Positions 35,599 through 44,445 are shown, numbered from the stretch's first letter. The stretch is DNA of 64,000 bases from JAAXIE01 sp965204245 (GCA_965204245.1 CBDBED010000006.1:1-64000), one strand, 5' to 3'. The notes: generated by a model not told the origin, from the sequence alone. Numbers and translations: made by a program.

Positions 35599-35616
35599 TG
35601 CAGGGTTGAAAGCAGC

Positions 35617-36186
35617 CTAGTAGAGGCTGGCCTCGCCGGTCTCGGGGTTGTAGCGGTGGCGCGGGACGCGGGAGAGTTCCTGGCCCTCTACGCGCACTAC
35701 CACCGAACGTCCCTCGTTGACGTTGCGGGTGTTGTGTATCTCGCCGGGAAGGAAGAAGGCCACGTCACCGGGGTTCTCCACATAGTCCTGGTAGCGCTCG
35801 AGGTGCGGGGTGGTCCACTTGCCCTGGTCGTAGACCCAGCCCCACTTCACCTGCTCAATGGCTCCCTCATACACGCCATACACGACCCAGGAACTGCCGT
35901 GGTCATGGGGCCAGTTGTCCTGCCCGGGGTGCTGGATCGAACACATCAGCAGAAAGCCGGGGCCGGGGTGGCCGTATTCCTCGTCTTGGTGGAGGTCAAC
36001 GCGCCCATAGCCCTCTTCCGGCGGCAGGTTGATAGCCTCTTCAAGCCAGCCGGGTACCTTGAGAGCTTCCTGCATATGCGCGGCGACCTGCTGGGCCTGC
36101 TCACGGGGATCGCCCGTGGACGCGAAGACGTGCCGTATGCCCTGTACGAATTTCTCCATCGTCTGCGTGGTTGCTATAGTGGCCAC
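35617..36186 (-). CDS. cysteine dioxygenase-like cupin
   Basis: 189 residues. GTG start with AGGAGG six bases ahead. The cupin iron site is visible: WPHDHGSSWVVYGVYEG (H-x-H) and PGEIHNTRN (third His). Sequence around the first motif and the length match thiol dioxygenases (cysteine or 3-mercaptopropionate). It would oxidise a small thiol to a sulfinate. Convergent with the phosphatases and divergent from the promoter at 36331. Confidence 0.85.
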   Translation of the reverse strand: MATIATTQTMEKFVQGIRHVFASTGDPREQAQQVAAHMQEALKVPGWLEEAINLPPEEGYGRVDLHQDEEYGHPGPGFLLMCSIQHPGQDNWPHDHGSSWVVYGVYEGAIEQVKWGWVYDQGKWTTPHLERYQDYVENPGDVAFFLPGEIHNTRNVNEGRSVVVRVEGQELSRVPRHRYNPETGEASLY

Positions 36187-36330
36187 CGGTCACCTCCTAG
36201 CAATTGGTTGTCATGCTGCCAGACTTCCACAAGCCTTGCAGACATGATAGGGAGGTCTATCGCCAAAATCAACAAGCCGGAACAAGCAGGAATCCACGTC
36301 CCCGACCTCCCCTCCCCATGCGCTCCCGCA

Positions 36331-36360
36331 TTGACAGCCTCCAAACACCCGTTCTATAAT
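36331..36360 (+). promoter_or_regulatory. strong sigma70 promoter firing into the 207-bp array
   Basis: TTGACA (36331-36336) and TATAAT (36355-36360), both perfect, with an 18-nt spacer. The spacer is nearly identical to that of the promoter at 63933 (shared GCCTC, AAACACC, GTTCTAT). Transcription would start near 36367, about 850 nt before the RraA start codon, so the array lies in a long leader or in a separate RNA. Confidence 0.8.
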
Positions 36361-36500
36361 CAATCCCATCACCCCGCTCCCACGACAACACCATGATAAG
36401 AAACCACCTCAAAACAGGGCAACCCGATTTTGTCGCACCCTCGTGCCCGACACAGCCCACCGCCACTCCTCCATCTCATTACACCCCCACACCCCGCTCT

Positions 36501-36707
36501 CACGACGAAATCCGCCGATGTCTCCTGTCGCCCCAATCCCCGCCGTCCACCCCCCAATGCAACTCATTCGTCAGCTACCGCCCAGCTACGACCATGCAAC
36601 TAATGCAACTCCTCCCAGATACGAATCGCTCTTTCTCAGCTACGAAAGGAGTTGCACGCCCCTATCTGCGATGCAACCGCCACCGCCCAACGCCCCGCCG
36701 CATCCGT
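36501..36707 (+). repeat. array unit 1 (word TGCAACT)
   Basis: TGCAACT occurs at 36558 and twice more in tandem (ATGCAACTAATGCAACTCC); its inverse GGAGTTGCA is at 36648-36656. The proximal pair makes a 9-bp stem with a 35-nt loop containing CAGATACGAATC and CAGCTACGAA. Confidence 0.7.
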
Positions 36708-36914
36708 CACGACGAAATCCGCCAACCCATCCTCACGTCCCAATCCAACACCCATTCGACACATGTGTCAGCTACGGCCCAGCTACGGCCACTCTACAAA
36801 TTCGACACCTCCCAGATACAAATCACCTTTTCTCAGATACGAAGAGTGTCGAAATGTCGAATGGTCTCCTATCTGGCCCCACGACGCCTACCGCCCCAAA
36901 TTCTCGCCCCGCAT
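36708..36914 (+). repeat. array unit 2 (word TTCGACAC)
   Basis: TTCGACAC occurs at 36755 and again before the CAGATACAAATC box; the inverse occurs as a tandem pair, GTGTCGAAATGTCGAAT, from 36846. Either word can pair with the inverse, so two exclusive hairpins are possible. Confidence 0.7.
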
Positions 36915-37121
36915 CACGACGAAATCCGCCAACACCGCCCCGCCCCCAAAATCCCCCCTCGTGGAACTCCTTGGTCCAATACAACCCAGCTACGGCAGTG
37001 GAACGAATGGAACGCCCTTCAGATACAAATCATCCGTTTACAGATACAAACCGAGTTCCACGCCCTATCTGCCATGGCACCGTCCCCTACCCAAGTTCCC
37101 CGCCCCATCTGCCCCAACGAC
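36915..37121 (+). repeat. array unit 3 (word GTGGAAC)
   Basis: GTGGAAC begins at 36961 and recurs as GTGGAACGAATGGAAC; the inverse GTTCCAC is at 37055-37061. The distal pairing CGTGGAACTC / GAGTTCCACG is a perfect 10-bp stem around about 95 nt. Confidence 0.7.
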
Positions 37122-37213
37122 CACCATGAAACACGTTCACAGTCCAACGAATATCGTCATCCAGCCCCTCACAGCAAAGCGATGACCCCAGATTTAACGC
37201 GAGGTCCAAAACC

Positions 37214-37939
37214 ATGACCACTGTACCGGCCATCCCCGACTCCACCCTGCGCACACTGCTCGAAATACCCACCCAGACCCTTATAGACGGCCTGTGGGTA
37301 AAGGGCTGGCCCATGAGCTACGTCCAAGGAGCCCGTCCCCTCCAACCCGGCCAGAAAATGGCAGGCCACGCCGTCACCCTCAGGTTTGTCCCCCACCGGC
37401 CCGACTTGGCGAGGGACAAGCCCCAAGGCGACCAGTCAGCGGAATACGTGGCCATTGAGCTATGCGGGCCGGGCGAGGTATTGGTCATTGATGCCATGGG
37501 CTGGCAGTACAGTTCCATCGGCGGCGACATCAAGTTCATGCGCTTGATGCAGCGACAGGTAGGCGGTCTGGTAACCGACGGCGCAGTACGCGACAGCAAC
37601 GTACTCAAGGAGTACGGCTTTCCCGTCTATTCCGCCAGCACCACGGCCAAGCAGGGGCCCGCCGAGTTCTGGCCTTGGCAGGTGAACGATGCCATCCAGT
37701 GCGGTGGTGTGCTTGTGCGCCCCGGCGATGCCATTGTGGGTGACGATGACGGCGCCGTGGTGGTGCCTCAGTCCGTTGTGGACGAGGTAATCCAGATCGC
37801 CCACCAGCGGGAAGAGGTGGAGGAGGTCATCAAGGCCCAACTGGAAGTGGAGCGCTGCTCGCCTGGGAAGTACTACCCTTTCAACGAACGCACTTGGCAG
37901 CTATACGAGGAGAAGACAGGCAAGAAGCGCCCGTCTTGA
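37214..37939 (+). CDS. RraA-family aldolase/decarboxylase-like protein
   Basis: 241 residues of the RraA / 4-hydroxy-4-methyl-2-oxoglutarate aldolase fold. Landmarks: GARPLQPGQKMAGHAVTL, GGLVTDGAVRDSNVL (the conserved G-x-x-x-D-G-x-x-R-D block with the metal Asp and the Arg) and GDDDGAVVVPQS. It would cleave or decarboxylate a 2-oxo acid in aromatic breakdown. First gene of a four-gene operon with a very long leader containing the array; GAGGT precedes the ATG. Confidence 0.9.
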   Translation: MTTVPAIPDSTLRTLLEIPTQTLIDGLWVKGWPMSYVQGARPLQPGQKMAGHAVTLRFVPHRPDLARDKPQGDQSAEYVAIELCGPGEVLVIDAMGWQYSSIGGDIKFMRLMQRQVGGLVTDGAVRDSNVLKEYGFPVYSASTTAKQGPAEFWPWQVNDAIQCGGVLVRPGDAIVGDDDGAVVVPQSVVDEVIQIAHQREEVEEVIKAQLEVERCSPGKYYPFNERTWQLYEEKTGKKRPS

Positions 37940-37987
37940 GGCCTCTGGACATTTCCCCGATGAGCAATCCCCGCTAGGAGGACGACG

Positions 37988-38944
37988 ATGAAATTCGCAT
38001 TCAGCATCACGGGACGGGGCCCGCTCACAGCCTCCGATGCCGTTTCAGCCATGGCGCGTCGGGCCGAGGAGTTGGACTTCGACTTGGTGATGGCCCCCGA
38101 CCACATCGTCGTCCCCAAGGACATCGACTCGATCTACCCCTATACGGAGGGCGGGGAGTTTCCCGGAGGCGCCACGGGCGAGGCCATCGACCAGTTGACT
38201 ACTCTCTCGTTCATGGCGGGTCACACCAGCAGGATCCGGTTGGGGACCAGCGTCATGATCGTCCCCCACCGTAACCCGGTCCTCACTGCCAAGATGCTGG
38301 CCACCTTCGACATGCTCTCCAAGGGCCGCCTTGTTCTGGGTGTAGGTGCCGGTTGGATGCGGGAGGAGTTCGAGGCCATAGGCCTGCCTCCCTTCGAGGA
38401 GCGGGGAGACGTCACCGACGAATACATCAGGGTCTTCAAGGAGCTTTGGACCAGCGACGAACCATCCTTCGACGGGAAGTATGCCCGCTTCAGCAACATC
38501 ACCTTCCTGCCCAAGCCGGTGCAGAAGCCCCATCCGCCCATCTGGATAGGCGGTGAGAGCCTGCGGGCCTTGCGGCGGGCTGCCGAACTGGGCAACGGCT
38601 GGTCGCCCATCGGCTCCAATCCCCAATTCCCGTTGCATCGCCCGGAGCAGCTACAGGCAGCGATAGGACGCTTGGCAGAACGATGCCGGAGAGCGGGCCG
38701 GGAGCCGTCGGAAGTGGAGATCGCCTATCGCTCCCACCAGTACAGGCTCGATGACAGCCCCAACACGAACAGCGACCGGTTGCCGTTCACCGGCAGTGCA
38801 GAGCAGATCGCAGGTGACGTCCACCAGTTCGAAGAGATGGGAGTGGGCACGCTTAATCTCGATTTCGCCCGCTTGAGCAGGAACATCGAGGAGATGCTGC
38901 ACCACATGGAAGAGTTTGCGATGCGGGTCAAGCCCTTGGTGTGA
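37988..38944 (+). CDS. LLM-class flavin/F420-dependent oxidoreductase
   Basis: 318 residues, luciferase-like barrel: DFDLVMAPDHIVVPKDI, RIRLGTSVMIVPHRNPVLTAKMLATFDMLSKGRLVLGVGAGWMREEFEAIG, and PPIWIGGESLRALRRAAELGNGWSPIG. The GTSV and GWMREE blocks favour the F420/FMN subgroup TIGR03619. AGGAGGACGACG precedes the ATG. It lies 48 nt after RraA and 63 nt before a Rieske oxygenase, so all three probably serve one catabolic path. Confidence 0.93.
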   Translation: MKFAFSITGRGPLTASDAVSAMARRAEELDFDLVMAPDHIVVPKDIDSIYPYTEGGEFPGGATGEAIDQLTTLSFMAGHTSRIRLGTSVMIVPHRNPVLTAKMLATFDMLSKGRLVLGVGAGWMREEFEAIGLPPFEERGDVTDEYIRVFKELWTSDEPSFDGKYARFSNITFLPKPVQKPHPPIWIGGESLRALRRAAELGNGWSPIGSNPQFPLHRPEQLQAAIGRLAERCRRAGREPSEVEIAYRSHQYRLDDSPNTNSDRLPFTGSAEQIAGDVHQFEEMGVGTLNLDFARLSRNIEEMLHHMEEFAMRVKPLV

Positions 38945-39007
38945 GGAAGTTGCTCGCACCAGAAGGCGTAGGTTAAAGTTGAAATCAGATCCTCCAGGAG
39001 GTGTGCT

Positions 39008-40276
39008 GTGGCGACCGATGTGAGGTCATTGGTAGAAACCAGCCGGGGCATGGTAAACCGGAGCATCTTTTTCGAGCCTGATATTTACCGGCAGGAACTG
39101 GAGCAGATTTTTGCCCGTTGCTGGCTCTATCTTTGCCACGAGAGCCAGATTCCCAATCCCGGAGATTTCTTCTCCACCTATATGGGCGAGGACCCGGTGG
39201 TGGTGGTTAGGGACGCCAGCGGTAAGATCAACGCCTTCCTCAACGTCTGCCGTCACCGGGGCAACCGTGTGTGCCGGGCCGACTCAGGCAACGCATCGGC
39301 CTTCGTGTGCGCCTACCACGGATGGACCTATGGCAGCGACGGCAAGCTCATCGCCGTCCCCAGCTTGAAGGAGGCCTATTACGACGAACTGGACACCAGC
39401 AAGTGGGGCTTGGTGCCGGTGGCGCAGATAGACAGCTATTGCGGTCTGATTTTCGCCACCTTCGACTCCTCCGCTCCTCCTCTGCCCGAGTACTTGGGGG
39501 AGATGGCTTGGTACTTGGACAACTTCTTCGGGCGTCGCGAGAACGGCATCGAGATAGTCGGAGGCACCCACAAGTGGGTAGTCCCCAGCAACTGGAAGTT
39601 CCCCGCTGAGAATTTCGGTGGCGATGTATATCACGTGCCTTGGACACATCTCTCCGGTGTGCTCACGGGCTTCAGCGGTGCCGCCACGGTGCGTCCCGAT
39701 TTCACCGGGAACCTGATCTCGCCGTGCAACGGGCACCTCATCATCGCCATTGGCCCCGACGACCTGACGGACCCGCCAATGGACGTGATTGCCCAATATG
39801 AACGGGATATCCATGCCGAGGTGCGCGAGCGCCTCGGCCCCAGGATGGAAATCACCAAGCCCATCGTGGGCACCCTTTTTCCGAATTTCTCCTTCAACCG
39901 CTCCACGTCCCGCGTTCTGCGGGTATGGCACCCCAAAGGCCCGGAGCAAATTGAGGTCTGGTCCTGGGCCTTCGTGGAGAAGGACGCGCCTCCAGAGGTC
40001 AAAGAGGCCCTGCGCTTGACGGCCATTCGCGGCTTCAGCCCCTCAGGCGCCTTTGAGCAGGACGACATGGACAACTGGCAGGAATGCACCCAGACCTGCC
40101 GTGGTGTGATGTCGCGCCAGATACCCGTCAACCTGCAGATGGGTCTGAACCACGACGGCTTCAACGAAGAACTGAAGGCTTGGGCCAGCGACTATCGCAA
40201 CAGCGAGAGTAACCACCGGGCCTTCTACCACCGCTGGGCCGAGGTGATGTCGGAGGACGGGTGGGAGAACCTGTAA
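39008..40276 (+). CDS. Rieske ring-hydroxylating oxygenase, alpha subunit (paralogue)
   Basis: 422 residues, GTG start after CAGGAGGTG. Rieske ligands C81-x-H83 and C101-x2-H104; iron site D206-x2-H209-x4-H214 within NFGGDVYHVPWTHLSG. Close to the protein at 18132 over the whole length, including LNVCRHRGNRVCRADSGNAS, but the C-terminal active-site region differs, suggesting another substrate. No beta subunit, ferredoxin or reductase is nearby. Confidence 0.95.
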   Translation: MATDVRSLVETSRGMVNRSIFFEPDIYRQELEQIFARCWLYLCHESQIPNPGDFFSTYMGEDPVVVVRDASGKINAFLNVCRHRGNRVCRADSGNASAFVCAYHGWTYGSDGKLIAVPSLKEAYYDELDTSKWGLVPVAQIDSYCGLIFATFDSSAPPLPEYLGEMAWYLDNFFGRRENGIEIVGGTHKWVVPSNWKFPAENFGGDVYHVPWTHLSGVLTGFSGAATVRPDFTGNLISPCNGHLIIAIGPDDLTDPPMDVIAQYERDIHAEVRERLGPRMEITKPIVGTLFPNFSFNRSTSRVLRVWHPKGPEQIEVWSWAFVEKDAPPEVKEALRLTAIRGFSPSGAFEQDDMDNWQECTQTCRGVMSRQIPVNLQMGLNHDGFNEELKAWASDYRNSESNHRAFYHRWAEVMSEDGWENL

Positions 40277-40298
40277 CATCGGGAGAGGGCCAACTTCA

Positions 40299-41321
40299 AT
40301 GACCGCCGACCCTAATATCGTGAGAAGCGCCCCCAACGCAGCCGCGCTACTTGGGGGCGCTATACGTTCACCGGAAGACCTGCCCGACCGGGCCCGTGGC
40401 GTGATGCTGGGGCTGGCGGTGGGAAACCTTTTGGGGCTGCCGATGGAAGGCGATTCGTACCAAGGGATCCAGCGTAGCTATCCCGAGGGCGTGCGAGACA
40501 TAGACCTTCGTGAGGCGCAGCGGTCCATGGACGACGACCTCGCGCAAGCCGTGGACTTGGGAGAGGCGTTGGTGGAGGGTGGAGACTACGTAACAACGTT
40601 CGCTGACCGCCTAGTTACTTGGAGGTATGAGAACGGTCGTGGCATCGGAATCACGACCGACGCTGTCATAGACGAACTGGAGGCGGGAAATCCTCCTCCT
40701 GAAGCAGCCCGCATACTCTATGAAAGGCGTCCCATCGCGCCCAACGGTGGCGTCATGCGATGCGCCCCGGTAGCCATAGCCCGTCTGAGACAACCTGACC
40801 TATTAGTCAGCGACAGCGCAGCCACCTGCGTGGTGACTCACTACGCCGATACTTGCCAGTGGTCGTGCATCATCGTCAACGCCCTCATTACGCGGTTGTT
40901 GCAAGGCGCTGAGCCGGACTTGCCGAGCCTCATGGCGGCGGCTTCTGCCGATGGCATGCCTGACTTGCTTGCACAGGCTAGCAGCGACCGTATACCAACT
41001 GAGATATTGCGGGCCATTTCTATAAACGCCCCGGTCCAGTCAGACGCCTCGTGGCTCAAGCAAGACCAGAGGCTTATCGGGCATACCCTCATCTGCCTAC
41101 AGGCTGGCTTGTGGGCTGCGGTGACACAACTGGATTTCGAGATCGCCCTGCGGGGCATCATTGAGGGCGGCGGAGATACCGACACCAATGGAGCGGTGGC
41201 AGGGGCAGTGCTGGGGGCGCGCTATGGTGCCTCTGCGATTCCTCAGCGCTGGCTGAATTGCATCCCTGAACGTGACCGCATCGAGAGGCTGGCTGACGAC
41301 CTGTTGGAGTTGGCGGGCTAG
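40299..41321 (+). CDS. ADP-ribosylglycohydrolase family protein
   Basis: 340 residues. The binuclear magnesium motifs are recognisable: SMDDDLAQAVDLGEAL near residue 70 (usual T-x-D-D-T, here S-M-D-D-D) and GGDTDTNGAVAGAVLGARYG near the end. It would remove ADP-ribose from protein, DNA or a small molecule, as DraG does for nitrogenase. The first motif is slightly unusual, with Asp for the final Thr. Last gene of the RraA operon, overlapping the convergent TlpA gene by 4 nt. Confidence 0.87.
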   Translation: MTADPNIVRSAPNAAALLGGAIRSPEDLPDRARGVMLGLAVGNLLGLPMEGDSYQGIQRSYPEGVRDIDLREAQRSMDDDLAQAVDLGEALVEGGDYVTTFADRLVTWRYENGRGIGITTDAVIDELEAGNPPPEAARILYERRPIAPNGGVMRCAPVAIARLRQPDLLVSDSAATCVVTHYADTCQWSCIIVNALITRLLQGAEPDLPSLMAAASADGMPDLLAQASSDRIPTEILRAISINAPVQSDASWLKQDQRLIGHTLICLQAGLWAAVTQLDFEIALRGIIEGGGDTDTNGAVAGAVLGARYGASAIPQRWLNCIPERDRIERLADDLLELAG

Positions 41322-41977
41322 GCCGCCTCGGCCGCGATCATCTCTTCGGTGATCTCGGTGAGCTTGTCCTTGCTCAGATATCCCGTCCAGCTTCGGAACA
41401 CCTCGCCTTGCGTAGTGATGAAGACGGTGGTGGGCATTCCTGTGACGTATTCCCTCACGGCCTGACCGTCCTCAGTGAAGCCTGCGGGATAGGTCACTTC
41501 GAGATCCGAGAGCAACTCCTTGGCATCTTCCTGGCTGCCCAAGTTGGTGAACTGGCCCACATCGACTCCCACAAAGTTGATGAGTTCCTCGAACTCGTCG
41601 TAGAACTCTTGGAAGTGGGGCATCTCTTCACGGCAGGGCGGGCACAGTCCGGCCCAGAAGTTGACCACAGTGGGCTTGACGAGCAACTGTGAAACATATA
41701 CTGCGCTGTCACCAAGAACATCTTCCCCCTGATAGAGGGTGAAGCAGAAGTCGGCTTCCAACTTGCCGTCAACTTCGTCGGGAACCTCACCGGGAGGCGG
41801 GCAATCACCCAAAGGGGTAGCGCTTGAACCGCACGAAACCGTCAAAGCAACAGCTAGTATGGCTGCCATGGCTACCAAGGCTTTTGCAATCAGGACGCGC
41901 TGTCTAATCAACGTTGGCAAGGCCTCCGCTCGGATAAGAATTTGTAGCCGTTCTTTTACGCCCATGTTTGATACCAT
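41318..41977 (-). CDS. TlpA-like thioredoxin-fold lipoprotein
   Basis: 219 residues. A basic N-terminus and a hydrophobic helix end in the lipobox VSCG (Cys49). The thioredoxin fold has the active site C112-P-P-C115 in VNFWAGLCPPCREEMP and a cis-Pro region GMPTTVFI. Such proteins are anchored outside the membrane and reduce or form disulfides in cytochrome c or copper-site assembly. AGGGAACGC precedes the ATG. No cytochrome biogenesis genes are adjacent. Confidence 0.92.
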   Translation of the reverse strand: MVSNMGVKERLQILIRAEALPTLIRQRVLIAKALVAMAAILAVALTVSCGSSATPLGDCPPPGEVPDEVDGKLEADFCFTLYQGEDVLGDSAVYVSQLLVKPTVVNFWAGLCPPCREEMPHFQEFYDEFEELINFVGVDVGQFTNLGSQEDAKELLSDLEVTYPAGFTEDGQAVREYVTGMPTTVFITTQGEVFRSWTGYLSKDKLTEITEEMIAAEAA

Positions 41978-42129
41978 GCGTTCCCTGAGAATCCACCCTG
42001 CGGCCCTCCATATATCTAGTATACGGCACAGTTAGACCCATTTAACTCGCTATCACGATACAGCTTGCGATAGCATTCGTGGCTCAATACACTCGTTGTA
42101 AGCGACGGCACAAGTTGGGAGTAAGACTT

Positions 42130-43737
42130 ATGACAAGCACTTCATTGTACCAGTCTCTCAGTCCTCACGACTTTCTGGAACGAAGCGCCCTTGTGTATCC
42201 CGACAAAGTGGCTGTTCGCTACAACGACCAGCATTATACCTATCGGCAGTTGCATGACCGTGTGAACCGGCTGGCGGGGGCGCTGAAAGCTGCCGGAATT
42301 CGGAAAGGAGACCGGGTGGCTATTCTTGCCCCCAACGTTCCCGCCATGCTGGAGGCTCATTTCGGGCCCATGCGCATGGGGGCGGTACTGGTGACCATCA
42401 ACACCCGCCTTTCCCCCAGCGAGGTAGCTTATATCCTGAACCATTCCGGGGCCAAGGCACTGATATTCGATTCTGAGCTTGCCCCCACAATACAACCGGT
42501 GTTGGACGAAATTCCCGACGTCGCTACTTTCGTGCAGATCGTGGACGCGGTGCCGGAAGCGGATGACATCCCGAGCATTGAGTACAACCGGTTCCTGGAC
42601 ACTGCACCGGAAGGCAATCACTACGTCGCCCCCGGGTCTGAGTCCGACACCATTACCATCAACTACACGTCGGGGACGACCGGGTTGCCCAAGGGGGTCC
42701 AATATACAGGGCGCGGGGCTTATCTGAACTCCTTGGGGGAGGCTCTGGAGATGGGCCTGCGCCCAGAGAGCGTCTATCTCTGGACCGTGCCGATGTTCCA
42801 TTGCAACGGTTGGGGCTTCACTTGGGGTGTCACCGCCATGGGAGGCACCCACATATGTTTGCGCAGGGTGGACCCGGTCGAGATATTCCGTCTGATTAGG
42901 GAGCAGGGCGTTACTCATATGGGCGGGGCGCCTACCGTGCTGATCGCAATGTACTCTTCGCCTGCCGCCGAAGGCCAGCGTCTGGACGGACTCGCCATCA
43001 CCACTGCCGGAGCGCCACCAGCGCCACCAGTGATACGCACCATCGAAGGCATGGGCGCGACGATTCACCACGTATACGGGCTCACCGAGACGTACGGGCC
43101 GCATACCATTTGCGCCCCCCAAGCCTACTGGGAAGACCTCTCCACCGAAGATTTGGCCCGGGTGAAGGCACGGCAGGGAGTACCCTATATCATCGCCAAC
43201 ACCAACCTCATCGTTGCTGACGACGAGTGCAACGAAGTCCCGCGCGACGGTGAGACGGTCGGCGAGGTGATGATGAGGGGCAACAACGTGATGGCCGGCT
43301 ACTACCGCGATCCGGAGGCTACGGCTGAAGCCTTTCGCCACGGCTGGTTTCACTCAGGCGACATGGCTGTCTGGCACCCCGACGGCTACATAGAGGTCAT
43401 GGACAGAGCCAAGGACGTGATCATCTCAGGTGGCGAGAACATCTCCAGCCAGCAAGTGGAGAAGGTGCTGATGGAACACCCCGCCGTCCTAGAGGCGGCG
43501 GTGGTAGCCACCCCTGACACCTTTTGGGGTGAGTCGGTGAAGGCATTCGTTACTCTAACCCCAGGCGAGAGCACTGATGAGGGCGACATCATCGCCTTCT
43601 GCCGTGAGCGTCTGGCCCACTTCAAGAGCCCAAAGTCAGTGGTATTCGGCGACCTGCCCAAGACTGCTACCGGCAAGATACAAAAGTATGTGCTGCGCGA
43701 ACGCGAGTGGCAGGGGTACGAAAAGCGGGTGCACTAG
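42130..43737 (+). CDS. AMP-forming acyl-CoA synthetase
   Basis: 535 residues. The ANL-family motifs are complete: the P-loop YTSGTTGLPKGV, A5 region YGLTETYGP, A7/A8 WFHSGDMAVWHPDGYIEVMDRAKDVIISGGENIS and the C-terminal catalytic lysine in KTATGKIQKYVLR. It activates a fatty, aryl or dicarboxylic acid to its CoA ester. ATG 42130 was chosen with GGGAG upstream. It stands alone on the plus strand. Confidence 0.95.
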   Translation: MTSTSLYQSLSPHDFLERSALVYPDKVAVRYNDQHYTYRQLHDRVNRLAGALKAAGIRKGDRVAILAPNVPAMLEAHFGPMRMGAVLVTINTRLSPSEVAYILNHSGAKALIFDSELAPTIQPVLDEIPDVATFVQIVDAVPEADDIPSIEYNRFLDTAPEGNHYVAPGSESDTITINYTSGTTGLPKGVQYTGRGAYLNSLGEALEMGLRPESVYLWTVPMFHCNGWGFTWGVTAMGGTHICLRRVDPVEIFRLIREQGVTHMGGAPTVLIAMYSSPAAEGQRLDGLAITTAGAPPAPPVIRTIEGMGATIHHVYGLTETYGPHTICAPQAYWEDLSTEDLARVKARQGVPYIIANTNLIVADDECNEVPRDGETVGEVMMRGNNVMAGYYRDPEATAEAFRHGWFHSGDMAVWHPDGYIEVMDRAKDVIISGGENISSQQVEKVLMEHPAVLEAAVVATPDTFWGESVKAFVTLTPGESTDEGDIIAFCRERLAHFKSPKSVVFGDLPKTATGKIQKYVLREREWQGYEKRVH

Positions 43738-43742
43738 CCGCG

Positions 43743-44144
43743 CTAGGGACCCAGAACGATTCCTTCAGCCCACTGAAGGACGGCACTAGCAACTGCAACA
43801 GCAGCTTGATGTTCGTGCTCGGTTACGCGCCTGACGGTTCCGGGATATCGAGTCACTACCGCGTACACAGTGAGAGTTTCGGCCTCCAGAACACCTTCCG
43901 GGATTGTCAGGCCAGCAACTTCCACCAACCTAAACAGTTGCCCGATGTCATGGACGTACGGGAACTCAACCCTTAGTCCGATTAACACGCCCTTGATGGC
44001 TTTTTCGGCCGCCTGCTGCGCTTCAAAGCATAGGTCTTCCAGTTCGACGTCAGAAGGTCGGGTTCTAGCCAGAGTGAGGTTGCTCCTCGCTCGCCTGAGC
44101 CACTCCCTCGGGTCGTCAGGAGGAAAGCGCTGGGGAAGACTCAT
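43743..44144 (-). CDS. HEPN-domain protein (second HEPN/MNT pair)
   Basis: 133 residues. Opening REWLRRARSNLTLAR, CFEAQQAAEKAIKGVLI and VEFPYVHDIGQL are the signature of the HEPN domain; the R-x6-H form of the RNase motif is RVEFPYVH. Here the HEPN gene follows its MNT partner, the opposite order to the pair at 27 kb. The two overlap by 29 nt. Confidence 0.88.
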   Translation of the reverse strand: MSLPQRFPPDDPREWLRRARSNLTLARTRPSDVELEDLCFEAQQAAEKAIKGVLIGLRVEFPYVHDIGQLFRLVEVAGLTIPEGVLEAETLTVYAVVTRYPGTVRRVTEHEHQAAVAVASAVLQWAEGIVLGP

Positions 44145-44445
44145 ATACTGTGCGACCCTCTCGAAGTGCGGGTTTGATAATCAGTGCGTGGCAGTCCTTG
44201 TATCGTTGCACGTCCTCAGGGGAGACTACAATGGCGTCGACAGCAGCGCTAACCCCGCGTAAGTTTTTATAGATCCGCGCCATCAAATCGAGTTCATCTT
44301 CGCCTTGCTTGATTATGAGAAGGTCGACATCACTGTCGCGACCCATCTCTCCTCGCGCCGCCGAGCCGAACAGGATGATCTGTTCCGGGTCGGCCACCTC
44401 GACTATGCGCTGGATTATGTCTTCCAGGACTTCCTTGTCCAACAA
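44116..44445 (-). CDS. MNT-type nucleotidyltransferase (second HEPN/MNT pair)
   Basis: 109 residues. The signature IILFGSAARGEMGRDSDVDLLII is intact. The sequence resembles the minimal nucleotidyltransferases that modify or hold HEPN toxins. It precedes the HEPN gene and overlaps it. Located downstream of an LLM monooxygenase on the same strand (22 nt gap), possibly sharing its transcript. Confidence 0.87.
   Translation of the reverse strand: MLDKEVLEDIIQRIVEVADPEQIILFGSAARGEMGRDSDVDLLIIKQGEDELDLMARIYKNLRGVSAAVDAIVVSPEDVQRYKDCHALIIKPALREGRTVYESSPALSS

Larger units (their letters stand above)
36381..37121 (+). repeat. tandem array of 207-bp units with unit-specific pairing words
   Basis: The box CACGACGAAATCCGCC recurs at 36501, 36708 and 36915, exactly 207 bp apart; a partial copy (CACGACAACACC) is at 36381. 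Between boxes the units share CCCAGCTACG, CAGATACAAATC/CAGATACGAATC and CCTATCTG, but each has its own word that recurs in direct and inverted orientation. The plus strand lacks stops in all three frames for more than 500 nt, because it is C-rich, and the resulting reading frames have no recognisable protein pattern. The stretch 36187-37213 otherwise holds no gene. It is read here as a structured RNA or cis-acting repeat. Confidence 0.75.

Noticed and set aside
36501..37121. CRISPR array
   Set aside because: The period is 207 bp with several short fixed boxes and internal inverted words, not short direct repeats with unique spacers; no cas genes are present.
36443..37129. Long open frames through the 207-bp array in all three plus frames
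   Set aside because: They exist because the strand is C-rich and lacks stops in every frame. Translations are Pro/Arg/Ser-rich with no domain, and the conservation pattern follows pairing, not codons.
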